Program-made: the position numbers and the translations under genes
Source of the DNA: Aurantimonas sp. Leaf443
GTDB lineage: Bacteria; Pseudomonadota; Alphaproteobacteria; Rhizobiales; Rhizobiaceae
Assembly: GCF_001425575.1 (NCBI RefSeq)
Contig: NZ_LMRD01000008.1
Span: forward strand, 600-64,599
DNA: 64,000 bases
Reading direction: 5' to 3'
The notes under the pieces: model-generated
Told to the model about the DNA's origin: nothing
Seen by the model: the letters and a program-made list of their open reading frames with translations, nothing else
Database searches by the model: none
In this document: in pieces, positions 46,994-55,715 of the stretch
Layout: every line of letters starts with the position of its first letter
Position numbering within the stretch: the stretch's first letter is position 1

Positions 46994-48047
46994 GGAGAGG
47001 CGCTCCCTCCGCCGCGCGGCCCGGCAGTAGGACGGCCGCCGCCTCGTCGCGGATCCGTGCCGTGACGAGCGTTCCGGGCTCGAGCGGCGCGCGCCCCGCC
47101 TGGCGGGGAATGGCGGCGCGGATCGGCTCCCTGAGGCCGCAGTCGATCTCGTATTCGACGACCGGCCCGAGCGCCGTCGAGAAGCCGATCGTGCCGGGCC
47201 AGCCGACCGCGCCGCCGACGACGATCTCGATGTTCTCGGGCCGCGCGACGAGGGTCGCGGGACCGTCCGGCAGGGTCGTCGCGATCGCCTGGGGCGAGTT
47301 TGTGCGCCCGCCCGCGATCTTGGTCGGCACGAGGTTGGCGCGCCCGATGAAGTCGGCCACGAAGTCCGTCCGCGGCCGATCGTAGATGTCGAGGGGCGCG
47401 CCGAGCTGTTCGATCCGCCCGCCGCGCATGATGGCGATGCGATCCGACAGCGTCATCGCCTCCTGCTGGTCGTGGGTGACGAAGATCGAGGTGATGCCGA
47501 CGCGGTCGATGAGCTTGCGCAGTTCGATCTGCATCGAGAGACGAAGCTGGGCGTCCAACGCGTTGAAGGGCTCGTCGAGCAGGAGGACCTCCGGCTCGAG
47601 CACGAGCGAGCGCGCGATCGCCACGCGCTGCTGCTGGCCGCCGGAAAGCTGCTTGGGATAGCGGTCGGCGAAGGGTGCGAGGGCGATGAGCGCCAGCGCC
47701 TCCTCGACCCGCCGGCGGATCTCCTCGCGCGGGCGGCGCCGGATCGTCAGGCCGTAGGCGATGTTGTCGCGGATCGTCAGATGCGGGAACAGCGCGTAGT
47801 TCTGGAAGACGTAGCCGACGTCGCGCCGGTTCGGCGGCAGATGCGAGATGTCCTGGCCGTTGACGAGGATCCGGCCCGCATCCGGCCTCAGGAAGCCGGC
47901 GATCGAGCGCAGAAGCGTGGTCTTGCCGCAGCCCGAAGGTCCGAGCAGCGTGACGACCTGGCCTTTCTCGACGGAGAGATCGCAGGACTGAAGGACCTTC
48001 AGCGCTCCGAACTCCTTCGACACGTTCTCGATGACGAGCTGGCTCAT
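46986..48047 (-). CDS. ABC transporter ATP-binding protein (PotA-like)
   Basis: A 353-residue ATPase. Walker A is LLGPSGCGKTTLL, the Q-loop VFQNYALFPHL, the signature LSGGQQQRVAIARSL, Walker B VLLLDEPFNALD, and the switch His lies in FVTHDQQEAM. A C-terminal TOBE domain (about 270-350) is present. It energises import by the two permeases. The start at 48047 overlaps the upstream PfkB stop (ATGA). Confidence 0.96.
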   Translation of the reverse strand: MSQLVIENVSKEFGALKVLQSCDLSVEKGQVVTLLGPSGCGKTTLLRSIAGFLRPDAGRILVNGQDISHLPPNRRDVGYVFQNYALFPHLTIRDNIAYGLTIRRRPREEIRRRVEEALALIALAPFADRYPKQLSGGQQQRVAIARSLVLEPEVLLLDEPFNALDAQLRLSMQIELRKLIDRVGITSIFVTHDQQEAMTLSDRIAIMRGGRIEQLGAPLDIYDRPRTDFVADFIGRANLVPTKIAGGRTNSPQAIATTLPDGPATLVARPENIEIVVGGAVGWPGTIGFSTALGPVVEYEIDCGLREPIRAAIPRQAGRAPLEPGTLVTARIRDEAAAVLLPGRAAEGAPLHV

Positions 48048-48952
48048 CGCGCGAGGACTCCCTGCATGGCTTGAATGACCGGAAAAGGGTGGAGTGCGGG
48101 GCACAGGGCGGCCGCGCCGTGGCCGGACACGGCGAGCGCGCCGATGGCGAGAGCCGCCTGCGCCGCCCCGCGCAGATCGCCGCCGGCGAGCCGGGCGCCG
48201 GCGAAGGCGCCGACCGTCGCGTCGCCGGCGCCCGTCGGGTCGACGAGGCGGGCGGCCGGCGCCGGCAGATGCCATCCGTCGCCGCCTCCCGCCTCGACGC
48301 CGTAGGCCCCTTGCGCGCCACGCTTCTGCAGCACCGCCGGCCCGAGCTCCGCGAGGCGCCGCGCCGCCTCGTCGTCGCAAAGGTCCGGCAGGAGAAGGCG
48401 CGTCTCCTCGCGGCTCGGCGCGAGCACGGCAAGGCGGGGCACGAGCGCGAGGATCGCGGAGCGCTCCTCGCGCACGAAGGCCTCGCTGAGATCGGCCACC
48501 ACAGGCAGGCCGGCGACCTCGGCCGCGTCGAGCAGCGCCTCGAGCGCCGTCGCGGGCATCGGGCAGGCGACGACGAGACCGCAGCCCCCCAGATCGTCCG
48601 GCAGAGCCGGCGCGTGGCGCTCGCTCGCCTCCCACCATCGCGGGTCGCCGAAATGGGTGGAGCGCCGCGCGCCGTCCGCCTCGTGGCGGATCTGCGCCCA
48701 GCGCGACGGCACCGCCTTGCGGGCGACGCCGGCCAGACCGATCCCGACCGCATCGAGCGCCGAAAGCCATTGCGGGGGATAGTCGCTTCCGACCGAGGCG
48801 CAGAGATCGACCGACGCTCCCGCATGGCGGGCGCCCAAGGCCGCGAACAGCGCTGCGCCCCCGGCCTGCCGACGCCCTCGCCCGTCGGGCTGGACGACCG
48901 TATCGACCGACAGGTAGCCGGCGACGAGGAGGCGGGAGGCAGGGTTCGCCAT
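48044..48952 (-). CDS. PfkB-family carbohydrate kinase (copy 2)
   Basis: A 302-residue ribokinase-like kinase. It shows LLVAGYLSVDTVVQPDGRG, GGAALFAALGARHAGASVDLCASVG, and the active-site motif LVDPTGAGDATVGAFAGARLAGG. It is only distantly similar to the kinase at 43054, so the two probably act on different sugars or anomers. Its ATG shares a base with the stop of the SIS gene (TGATG). Confidence 0.88.
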   Translation of the reverse strand: MANPASRLLVAGYLSVDTVVQPDGRGRRQAGGAALFAALGARHAGASVDLCASVGSDYPPQWLSALDAVGIGLAGVARKAVPSRWAQIRHEADGARRSTHFGDPRWWEASERHAPALPDDLGGCGLVVACPMPATALEALLDAAEVAGLPVVADLSEAFVREERSAILALVPRLAVLAPSREETRLLLPDLCDDEAARRLAELGPAVLQKRGAQGAYGVEAGGGDGWHLPAPAARLVDPTGAGDATVGAFAGARLAGGDLRGAAQAALAIGALAVSGHGAAALCPALHPFPVIQAMQGVLAR

Positions 48953-50040
48953 CACAGGCCCGTGCCGATCAGGGAACGGCGGGTCAGCATGCGGCTGACG
49001 CGAAAGCGCGTCTCGTCGTTCTTCAGGTGCAGGCGGGTGTTCGGATCGAGCCCGGCGGCGAGCGCCAGTTCGTAGGCGAGGCGTTGCAGCGGCAGGGCCG
49101 AGACGAGCGGCGCCAGGGCGGGCTCCGTCGACGGCAGCGTGACGCGCCACGTCGCCGTCTCGATCCCTGCCGATGCGGTGTCGATCGCCAGCGTCGAGAC
49201 GCCGAGCGCGGCGAGCGCCCTGGCCGATTCCCGGGCGTACTCGGCCAGCACCGGATGGGTCGCGACAAGGACGACCAGATCGGTCGCGGGCATGGCCCAG
49301 TACTGACTGTGGGCGAACTCCTCCAGCTCGCCGCTCCAGGCCGGTAGGCGCGTCAGTTCGACGAGCTTGGCCGCCCCGTAGTCGACCGTGCCGCGCTCGG
49401 CGCCGGACGACAGAAGGCGGGCCCCCGAGAAATCCCTCTTCGCGATGGCGGCGGCAAGCGGGCCCGAGGCCGCGAGGGCGGCCTCCTGGGCCGGCGCGAG
49501 CGCGGAAAGATCGAGCGCGCTGCCTCCGGCCATGCCTTCGGCGACGAGGAGGAGAGCGGCGAGCGTCGCCGTATAGCTCGCCGTGCCGCAGAGAAACGGC
49601 GCGATGTCCGGCAGGTCGAGCGAGATCCGGGCCTTGGCGATGGCGCCGAGCTTGCCGCCTTCCCCGTTCACGAGAGCCAGGATCGGCAGGCCGCGGGCTT
49701 CGACCATGCGGGCGGCCTCGACCGTCCGGTCGACATTGCCCGACATGGAAATGGCGACGACGCGGTCGCCCGACCTCAGCTCGTCCGCTCGCACGAGAAG
49801 ATCCAGCGGCCCGGCGACGTGCCAGTCGAGCCCGAGACGCCCCGCGAAGGCGCTCGCCGCCTCGGCCGCGAAGAGGCCGTCGCCGCAGCTCGTCACGAAG
49901 ACGCGCCCCTGCCGACCGCCGAGGCTCGCGCCCGCCGCGCGAAACGCCTGCCCGCGCGCGGCAAGGCTCCGCAGGACGGCGGGCTGGCGCCCGACATCCT
50001 CCAGCATCGGCTTTCGATCCAGGATGTCCATTGCGCTCAC
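48952..50040 (-). CDS. Two-SIS-domain sugar isomerase/deglycase (copy 2)
   Basis: A 362-residue SIS protein. Motifs are RVFVTSCGDGLFAAEAASAFA, VVAISMSGNVDRTVEAARMVEARG and ELEEFAHSQYWAMPATDLVVLVA; the last resembles the FrlB/AgaS pattern of a catalytic Glu and His. It is a separate lineage from the SIS protein at 44119. Start chosen at GTG 50040, which overlaps the stop of the binding-protein gene (GTGA); an ATG at 50031 is an alternative. Paired with the PfkB kinase just downstream. Confidence 0.83.
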   Translation of the reverse strand: MSAMDILDRKPMLEDVGRQPAVLRSLAARGQAFRAAGASLGGRQGRVFVTSCGDGLFAAEAASAFAGRLGLDWHVAGPLDLLVRADELRSGDRVVAISMSGNVDRTVEAARMVEARGLPILALVNGEGGKLGAIAKARISLDLPDIAPFLCGTASYTATLAALLLVAEGMAGGSALDLSALAPAQEAALAASGPLAAAIAKRDFSGARLLSSGAERGTVDYGAAKLVELTRLPAWSGELEEFAHSQYWAMPATDLVVLVATHPVLAEYARESARALAALGVSTLAIDTASAGIETATWRVTLPSTEPALAPLVSALPLQRLAYELALAAGLDPNTRLHLKNDETRFRVSRMLTRRSLIGTGL

Positions 50041-51086
50041 GAGGCGAAGAGGCGATCGAACTGCTCGACGATCGCGCCACGCTGGGGCGCGATCACCGAC
50101 CAGTCGACGCTCTGGAGCGCGGCGACCTCCTCGGGGCTTGCCGGCGTGTAGGCGCGCGCCGCCTCGGGCACGGCGACGCCCTGGACGGTGGGCCCGAAGA
50201 AGTAGGGCGCGCCGGCCGCCATCTCCTGGTATTCGGGCGACAGGAGGCCGTTCATCCACTCGTTGACGAGGTCGGGATAGCGCGTGTTGGCGATGGCCGA
50301 CATGAAGGAGATGACGGCGATCGGGCCGGGCTCGGGCTTCACGAAGGCGATCGGCAGGCCTTTTTCCGCGGCGCCCGCCGCATCGTTGTTCCAGATCGGC
50401 GCCATCAAGATCTCCTCGCGCTCCAGCATCTGCAGAAGCTGGGTCGGCGAGCGCCCGACCTTGGGCTGCAGCTCCTGAAGCTTGGTCCAGCCCGGAGCGA
50501 GGTCCCCTTCGGATCCGCCGAAGGTCTTGGCGGCGGCGACGAGGAAGCCCAGGCCGAGATTGGACGAGGCACGGGGAATGCCGACTTGGCCGCGGTTGGC
50601 CTCGGCCCAGAGGTCTTCCCAGCGCGTCGGCGGCGTCTTCACGAGATCGGAATTGTAGGCGATCCCGATCAGCGAATAGCTCACCGGCACCCCGTGGCCC
50701 TGGCTCTTCTCCAGGAAGGACGGCGCGACCTTCGCCACGTTCGGCACCGCGGCGGGATCGAGGGGCTGGATGTATTTCTCGCTGACCGCGATGCGATGCG
50801 GCGGCTCTCCGTTCGGCATCGCGTCATAGGGCGAGAAGCCCTGCGCGGCCTTGATCTGCGCCACCACGTCCTGGCTTTCGGACGGGACCAGCCGGATCAC
50901 GAGGCCGGGATGCTTCTCCTCCATGCGCTTGGCGAGCCATTGGTGCGGCTCCTGGAGCTGACCCGCGAAGGAGACGATCACGAGTTCGCGCGCCTCCTGC
51001 GCGCGCAGGACGCCCGGCAGGGCCAGGCTGGCGCCGAGCGCGGCGCCGGACTGGAGGAAGCGGCGGCGGTTGGTGGAGAGGATCAT
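50037..51086 (-). CDS. ABC substrate-binding protein, Tat-exported (copy 1)
   Basis: A 349-residue periplasmic binding protein of the polyamine/iron-type family. The signal is Tat-like: NRRRFLQSGAALGASLALPGVLRAQ. The mature part has LVIVSFAGQLQEPHQWLAKRM, SPYDAMPNGEPPH and IAVISFMSAIANTRYPDLVNEWMNG. It delivers substrate to the importer at 45264-48047. Shares clear overall similarity with the protein encoded just upstream. Confidence 0.92.
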   Translation of the reverse strand: MILSTNRRRFLQSGAALGASLALPGVLRAQEARELVIVSFAGQLQEPHQWLAKRMEEKHPGLVIRLVPSESQDVVAQIKAAQGFSPYDAMPNGEPPHRIAVSEKYIQPLDPAAVPNVAKVAPSFLEKSQGHGVPVSYSLIGIAYNSDLVKTPPTRWEDLWAEANRGQVGIPRASSNLGLGFLVAAAKTFGGSEGDLAPGWTKLQELQPKVGRSPTQLLQMLEREEILMAPIWNNDAAGAAEKGLPIAFVKPEPGPIAVISFMSAIANTRYPDLVNEWMNGLLSPEYQEMAAGAPYFFGPTVQGVAVPEAARAYTPASPEEVAALQSVDWSVIAPQRGAIVEQFDRLFAS

Positions 51087-51117
51087 CGGGAGCTGTTCCT
51101 TGAACGAGGGCGGCGGA

Positions 51118-52161
51118 TCAGATGGCGAAGGTGCGGTCGAAGCGTTCGACGAGTTCGCCGCGCACCGGGACGATGCTCGGCCAGTCGATCGTCTGGAGAG
51201 CCACGACTTCCTCGGGGCTGGACGGCGTGTAGGGCGCGGCTTCCGGCGGAACGTCGACGCCCTTCACCGTCGGGCCGAAGTAGAAGGGAGCGGCGGCCGC
51301 GCGGGCCTGATAGTCGGGGCTCAGGATGCCGTTCATCCATTCGGCCACGAGTTCGGGATAGCGGGAATTCGCAAAGCCCGACACGAACGAGATGATCGCG
51401 ACGGCGCCGGGCTCGGGCTTCACGAAGGCGATCGGCAGGCCCTTCTGCGCCGCCGAGGCGGTGTTGTTGTTCCACAGGGGACAGATCGCGATCTCCTCGC
51501 GCTCCAGCATCTGCGTCAGCGCCGCCGGGGATCGGGCCGCGCGCGGCTCCAGCTCCCGCAGCTTCGACCATCCGATCTCCAGATCGCGCTCCGATCCCCC
51601 ATGCGTCTTGGCGGCGATCGCAAGGGTCGCGAGGCCGAGATTGGAGGAGGTTCGGGCGATGCCGATCTTGCCGCGGAACTCCGGCCGCCAGAGATCGGCC
51701 CAGGATTGGGGCGGCGTTTCCACGAGATCGGTGTTGTAGGCGACGCCGACGAGCGAATAGGTCGCCGGCACGCCGAACCCGCCGCCCTTCTCGACGAGTT
51801 CGGGATAGGCGTTGGCAAGGTTCGGGATCGCCGCGTCGTCCCGCCTGGCGAGATAGCCCTCGGCGATGCCGATGAGGTGGGGCGGCTCGTCGTTCGGACC
51901 GGCGTCGTAGGGCGAATAACCCTGCGCCGCCTTGATCTGGGCGACGATGTCCTGGCTGTCGGAGGGAACGAGGCGGATGGACAGTCCGGGATGGCGCGCC
52001 TCGATCTGGTCGGCGAGCCAGCGATGCGGCGCGGAGAGAGCGCCCGGATAGGTCACGATCACCATTTCGCGCGCATCCTGCGCGGACGCGCTCCGACTGG
52101 CGCCGATCGCCACGATGCTTCCGCCGACCATGTATAAAGCGCGACGCCGATCGATTCTCAT
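51118..52161 (-). CDS. ABC substrate-binding protein, Tat-exported (copy 2), first gene of the operon
   Basis: A 347-residue paralogue of the next gene, aligned over its whole length (for example MVIVTYPGALSAPHRWLADQIEARHPG and AIISFVSGFANSRYPELVAEWMNG). Signal MRIDRRRALYMVGGSIVAIGASRSASAQ is Tat-like. The start ATG at 52161 has GGAG eight bases before it. It is the promoter-proximal gene of the 14-gene operon. Two binding proteins for one importer suggest two related ligands. Confidence 0.9.
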   Translation of the reverse strand: MRIDRRRALYMVGGSIVAIGASRSASAQDAREMVIVTYPGALSAPHRWLADQIEARHPGLSIRLVPSDSQDIVAQIKAAQGYSPYDAGPNDEPPHLIGIAEGYLARRDDAAIPNLANAYPELVEKGGGFGVPATYSLVGVAYNTDLVETPPQSWADLWRPEFRGKIGIARTSSNLGLATLAIAAKTHGGSERDLEIGWSKLRELEPRAARSPAALTQMLEREEIAICPLWNNNTASAAQKGLPIAFVKPEPGAVAIISFVSGFANSRYPELVAEWMNGILSPDYQARAAAAPFYFGPTVKGVDVPPEAAPYTPSSPEEVVALQTIDWPSIVPVRGELVERFDRTFAI

Positions 52162-52908
52162 GCATAAATCTCCGATTGCAGAGTAAAGGGGATCATGCGC
52201 GTGCAGGGGGTCATCCCGGCGACACGAGGTAACGAGCGCAGTCGATCGGCACGCGATCGCAGACCGGTGCGGCAGGACTGTCAATGGGAAAGGGCAGGCG
52301 GCCGCGCGGCTCGGAGAGCCTATTGCGCAGTCAGATCAACGTGTTGATCCCTGGATCGCCGAGAGGAGAACGACGAAGAGGCGCGAGGATCTCGAGCACC
52401 AGCGCGCGCTGCGCCGCCGCTTCGCCGAACGGCCGCGACCCGCCACCTGAGAGCGGCGGCCGAACGTCCGGAAAAGAGCGGGAGTGCGATCCATCCGCGA
52501 ATGCTTACACAGAGCCTCGATGCATGCAACGATTTCTTGGCTCCTCGCTGATCCAATAGTGGTCAGCAAGTGCTCAATCGTTCAGCACCACCCCCTCGAC
52601 CGGTGTTCGAGCGGGCCGATCGACGGTTCGAGAAGCCGTCTCGTCTGTCCGATGGCGGCAGACCGCGTCACACGGACCGACCGGACCGGATCGTCGGCTT
52701 CGGCTTGCAAAGGCGAGCGTTCGGCCGCTCGCTGCAGGAGCGGCCTCGACGGGGACGGCCGAGGCGATCGCCGGGTCGGTGGCGTCGGCGAAGGGCCAGG
52801 CGAAACGCGCGCCAGCGTTGCCGTCCGCGCTCGGAACGCGGCATCGGGACGATCTCCCGCAACGGACAGATCGTGGCCTCGAAACCGGCCGACCTCCGAA
52901 GTCGTGTC
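52162..52908. other. 747-bp region without a recognisable gene
   Basis: This is the longest apparently gene-free stretch in the window. It should carry the promoter of the 14-gene operon at its left and the end of the TRAP operon at its right. Several short frames cross it on both strands, up to about 150 codons, but none resembles a known family, and none has convincing codon use. The part 52500-52580 is less GC-rich. A decayed regulator gene is possible, since no regulator for the big operon is seen anywhere nearby. Confidence 0.5.
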
Positions 52909-53787
52909 TCAGGAAATGGCGTTGAGGCGCTTATAGGCGCCGATGACCTGGCTGTCGTCGAGGGCGCCGTCGCCGGCGCCGGACGCGGAGAGGAAGAGCT
53001 GGTGAGCCGTGGCGGCGAGCGGCAGGGCCGCCTTCGCGTCGCGTCCGGCCTGCATGACGATCCCGAGATCCTTGACGAAGATGTCGACGGCGCTGGTCAC
53101 CTCCGGCTCGGTCTGCAGCATGCGCTCGCCCCGGTCCTTCAGCATCCAGCTCGACGCCGCCGACGAGCCGACAATGTCGAGAAGGACGGCGGCGTCGAGG
53201 CCGACCTTCAGTCCGAGCGCCAGCGCCTCGGCCGCCGCCGCCAGATGAACGCCGCAGAGGAGCTGGTTGATCGCCTTCACGGTCGCGCCCTGCCCTGCGC
53301 GCTCGCCGACATGGAAGACCCTCTGGCCCATCGCGCGCAGGACGGGGGCGATCTCGTCGAACACGGCCGCGGGCGCGGCCGCCATGATGGTGAGGCTTCC
53401 CGCACGCGCGCCGACGACGCCGCCGGACACCGGACAGTCGACGAACCGCCGTCCGCTCGCCTCCACCCGGGCGGCGATGGCCGCGACCTCGCTCGGCGGA
53501 CAGGTCGCCATGAGGCAGACCACGGCATCGGGGGAGAGCTGTTCGAGGGCGCCGGCCTCGAACAGGACATTCTCGGCCTGCGCCGCGTTGACCACCATCA
53601 GGATCAGGGCTTCGGCCTGCGCCGAGGCATCGGCGATGTCTCGCGCCGCCCGCCCGCCCGCCTCTGCCAGAGCCGCGCGCGCATCGGCCCGCATGTCGTA
53701 GCCGGACACGGCATGGCCCTTCGCTGCGAGATTGGCCGCCATCGGCAGGCCCATCGATCCCAGGCCGACGAATGCGATGGTCTTCAT
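52909..53787 (-). CDS. 3-hydroxyisobutyrate dehydrogenase-family enzyme, L-threonate dehydrogenase-like
   Basis: A 292-residue beta-hydroxyacid dehydrogenase. It has the NAD site VGLGSMGLPMAANLAAKG, the substrate motif RFVDCPVSGGVVGARAG and the catalytic Lys in TVKAINQLLCGVHL. The stretch SSWMLKDRGERM and SAVDIFVKDLGIV with LPLAATAHQLFL is typical of the LtnD (L-threonate 2-dehydrogenase) branch, so a C4 or longer aldonic acid is a fitting substrate. It is the last gene of the SDR-transketolase-TRAP operon, 69 bases after dctM. Confidence 0.88.
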   Translation of the reverse strand: MKTIAFVGLGSMGLPMAANLAAKGHAVSGYDMRADARAALAEAGGRAARDIADASAQAEALILMVVNAAQAENVLFEAGALEQLSPDAVVCLMATCPPSEVAAIAARVEASGRRFVDCPVSGGVVGARAGSLTIMAAAPAAVFDEIAPVLRAMGQRVFHVGERAGQGATVKAINQLLCGVHLAAAAEALALGLKVGLDAAVLLDIVGSSAASSWMLKDRGERMLQTEPEVTSAVDIFVKDLGIVMQAGRDAKAALPLAATAHQLFLSASGAGDGALDDSQVIGAYKRLNAIS

Positions 53788-53808
53788 GGCTGGCGTTCCT
53801 TGCGCGCA

Positions 53809-53830
53809 TCCTCGGCGCCGGCGCCGAGGA
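53809..53830. repeat. Perfect 22-bp palindrome before the dehydrogenase gene
   Basis: TCCTCGGCGCC followed directly by GGCGCCGAGGA, an uninterrupted perfect palindrome lying 21 bases before the dehydrogenase ATG, in the short dctM-dehydrogenase spacer. In RNA it would form a strong hairpin that could stabilise or attenuate the 3' part of the transcript; as DNA it could bind a dimeric regulator. Confidence 0.8.
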
Positions 53831-53856
53831 CGGGTTTTCGTGGGTGCCCCGACCGC

Positions 53857-55116
53857 TCAGTAGAGCGTCAAGGCCGGAATGTAGCTGATCATCGCGAGAA
53901 CGATCATCGAGACGAGGAAGAAGGGCCAGAGCTCGCGGGTCGTGGCGCCGAGCGTCGATCGGGCGATCGAGGTCGATATGAACAGCGTCGTGCCGATCGG
54001 CGGCGTGTAGAGGCCGATGCCGAGATTGAGAACCATGACGAGACCGAGCTGCACCGGGTCCATGCCGATCGTCGCCGCGAGCGGCACGAAAATCGGACCG
54101 AGCAGGAGGATCGCCGGCGGCAGATCCAGCGGCATGCCCACGACGAGCAGCAGCACGTTCATCGCCAGGATGATCAGGATCGGGTTCTCGATCGTGGCCC
54201 CGATCCATTCGGCGAAGCGCTCGGGCACCTGGTCGAAGGTGAGGATCCAGCCGACCACCGCGCTGCCCATGATCACCAGCATCACGACGCCCGTGGCGAC
54301 GCCCGCCTCGATCATGTTGTCCTGGAAGCGCCGCCAGGTGATGTCGCGATAGATCAGGAGACTGACGGCGAGCGCGTAGGCGACGGCCAGGACCGCGATC
54401 TCGGTCGGCGTGGCGATGCCGAAGCGCAGGCCGAGGATGATGAGGACGGGCAGGAGGAGAGCCGGGCTCGACAGGAGCGCCAGCCGTCCGAGTTCGCGAA
54501 GGCCCGCCGACTTCTCCGGCGCCCGGAAGCCGCGGCGGCGCGCGATCCAGTTGCAGGTGAGGAGCAGGCCGCCCGCGAGAAGGATGCCGGGCAGGAGACC
54601 GGCGGTGAAGAGATCCGCGATGGAGGTTCCGCTGACCAGGGAATAGAGGATCAGCGGGATCGAGGGCGGGATCAGGATGTCGATGATGGCCGATGTCGAG
54701 TTGTTGGCGGCGCAGAGCGCGGCCGGATAGCCCTGCTTCTTCTGCCAGGGAATGAGAACCGAGCCGAGCGCGCTCGCATTGGCGACGGCCGAGCCCGAGA
54801 CCCCGCCGAAGACGACCGAGGCGACGACGGTGGTGGCGAGCGGGCCACCGCGCCAGCGTTCCATGACCTTCGAGGCGAAGGCGAGAAGCTCCGCGCCGAG
54901 CTTGCCGCCGAGCATCAGCGTGCCCGCCAGCATGAAGAAGGGCAGCGCCAGCATGGGGAAGGACTGGGTCTGCTGGTAGAGCTGCTGGGCCACGATCGAC
55001 AGCGGCAGGCCGCCGAAGAAGTAGATGGCGATGCCCGAGGCGATGATCAGCGCGTGCCCGACCGGGACGGCGAGCAGCATGAGAAGGCAGAAGAGAAGGA
55101 CGAGGACGAGGCTCAT
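53857..55116 (-). CDS. TRAP transporter large permease (DctM)
   Basis: A 419-residue inner-membrane protein with about 12 helices. It shows the DctM features FPMLALPFFMLAGTLM, VFGGVSGSAVANASALGS, PPSIPLILYSLVSGTS and a C-terminal LNLGIGLYTPPIGTTLF. It carries substrate with Na+ after capture by the binding protein. The start overlaps the stop of the small permease gene (ATGA). Confidence 0.96.
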   Translation of the reverse strand: MSLVLVLLFCLLMLLAVPVGHALIIASGIAIYFFGGLPLSIVAQQLYQQTQSFPMLALPFFMLAGTLMLGGKLGAELLAFASKVMERWRGGPLATTVVASVVFGGVSGSAVANASALGSVLIPWQKKQGYPAALCAANNSTSAIIDILIPPSIPLILYSLVSGTSIADLFTAGLLPGILLAGGLLLTCNWIARRRGFRAPEKSAGLRELGRLALLSSPALLLPVLIILGLRFGIATPTEIAVLAVAYALAVSLLIYRDITWRRFQDNMIEAGVATGVVMLVIMGSAVVGWILTFDQVPERFAEWIGATIENPILIILAMNVLLLVVGMPLDLPPAILLLGPIFVPLAATIGMDPVQLGLVMVLNLGIGLYTPPIGTTLFISTSIARSTLGATTRELWPFFLVSMIVLAMISYIPALTLY

Positions 55117-55712
55117 AGCCCGAGTTCCTCCGGATTGGGCGTCGGCATCGCCTCGGGACCGATCACGAAGAGGCGCAGGATGAGCGCCAGCGTGGCGACG
55201 ATCACGGCCGCCGCGCCGCCGGCGATCGCATAGTAGCTGAGACTGGCGGGCAGCCCGAGCACGGGGCTCTGGTCGATCCAGGAGATTCCGGCGACGTCGA
55301 GCGCGACGACGGCCAGCACGCCGTGGCCGGCCACGACGCAGAGCTGCGCGAGGATGCGCACGACCTGCCTGCCGCGGCGGCCCAGGAGATCGGGCAGGAG
55401 CTCGACGGCCATGTGCCCGCCGCGCTGCGCGGCGAGAGCGACGCCCGCCATGATGAAGAACGGAAAGATGCGTTCGGGCAGTTCCTGCGCGAAGGAGAAG
55501 CCGCCGCCCAGCGTGTAGCGGGCGACGACATTGGCAAGGAGCAGCGCCAGGAGGGCGCAGCCGGTCACGACCACGATGGCCTGGGCGAGGACCGAGACGA
55601 TGCGGTCCAACCCGTCCGCGAGCGAGAGCGGGGGACTGGGCGGATGGGGCGGACCTTCGACGCCCGTGACTCGCTCGGGATCCGCCGCCTCGATGTTGGG
55701 ACGGGGGCTCAT
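55113..55712 (-). CDS. TRAP transporter small permease (DctQ)
   Basis: A 199-residue protein with four helices and the DctQ pattern: VVARYTLGGGFSFAQELPERIFPFFIMAGVALAAQRGGHMAVELL. An unusually long, Pro-rich cytoplasmic N-terminus (about 35 residues) precedes the first helix. It starts three bases after the binding-protein stop and overlaps dctM by four bases, so the three form one unit. Confidence 0.93.
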   Translation of the reverse strand: MSPRPNIEAADPERVTGVEGPPHPPSPPLSLADGLDRIVSVLAQAIVVVTGCALLALLLANVVARYTLGGGFSFAQELPERIFPFFIMAGVALAAQRGGHMAVELLPDLLGRRGRQVVRILAQLCVVAGHGVLAVVALDVAGISWIDQSPVLGLPASLSYYAIAGGAAAVIVATLALILRLFVIGPEAMPTPNPEELGL

Positions 55713-55715
55713 CGA

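Noticed and set aside
52570-55233. 887-codon plus-strand frame across the gene-free region and dctM
   Set aside because: Mostly antisense to the dehydrogenase and dctM genes. Its first ~110 codons cover the gene-free region but show no family.
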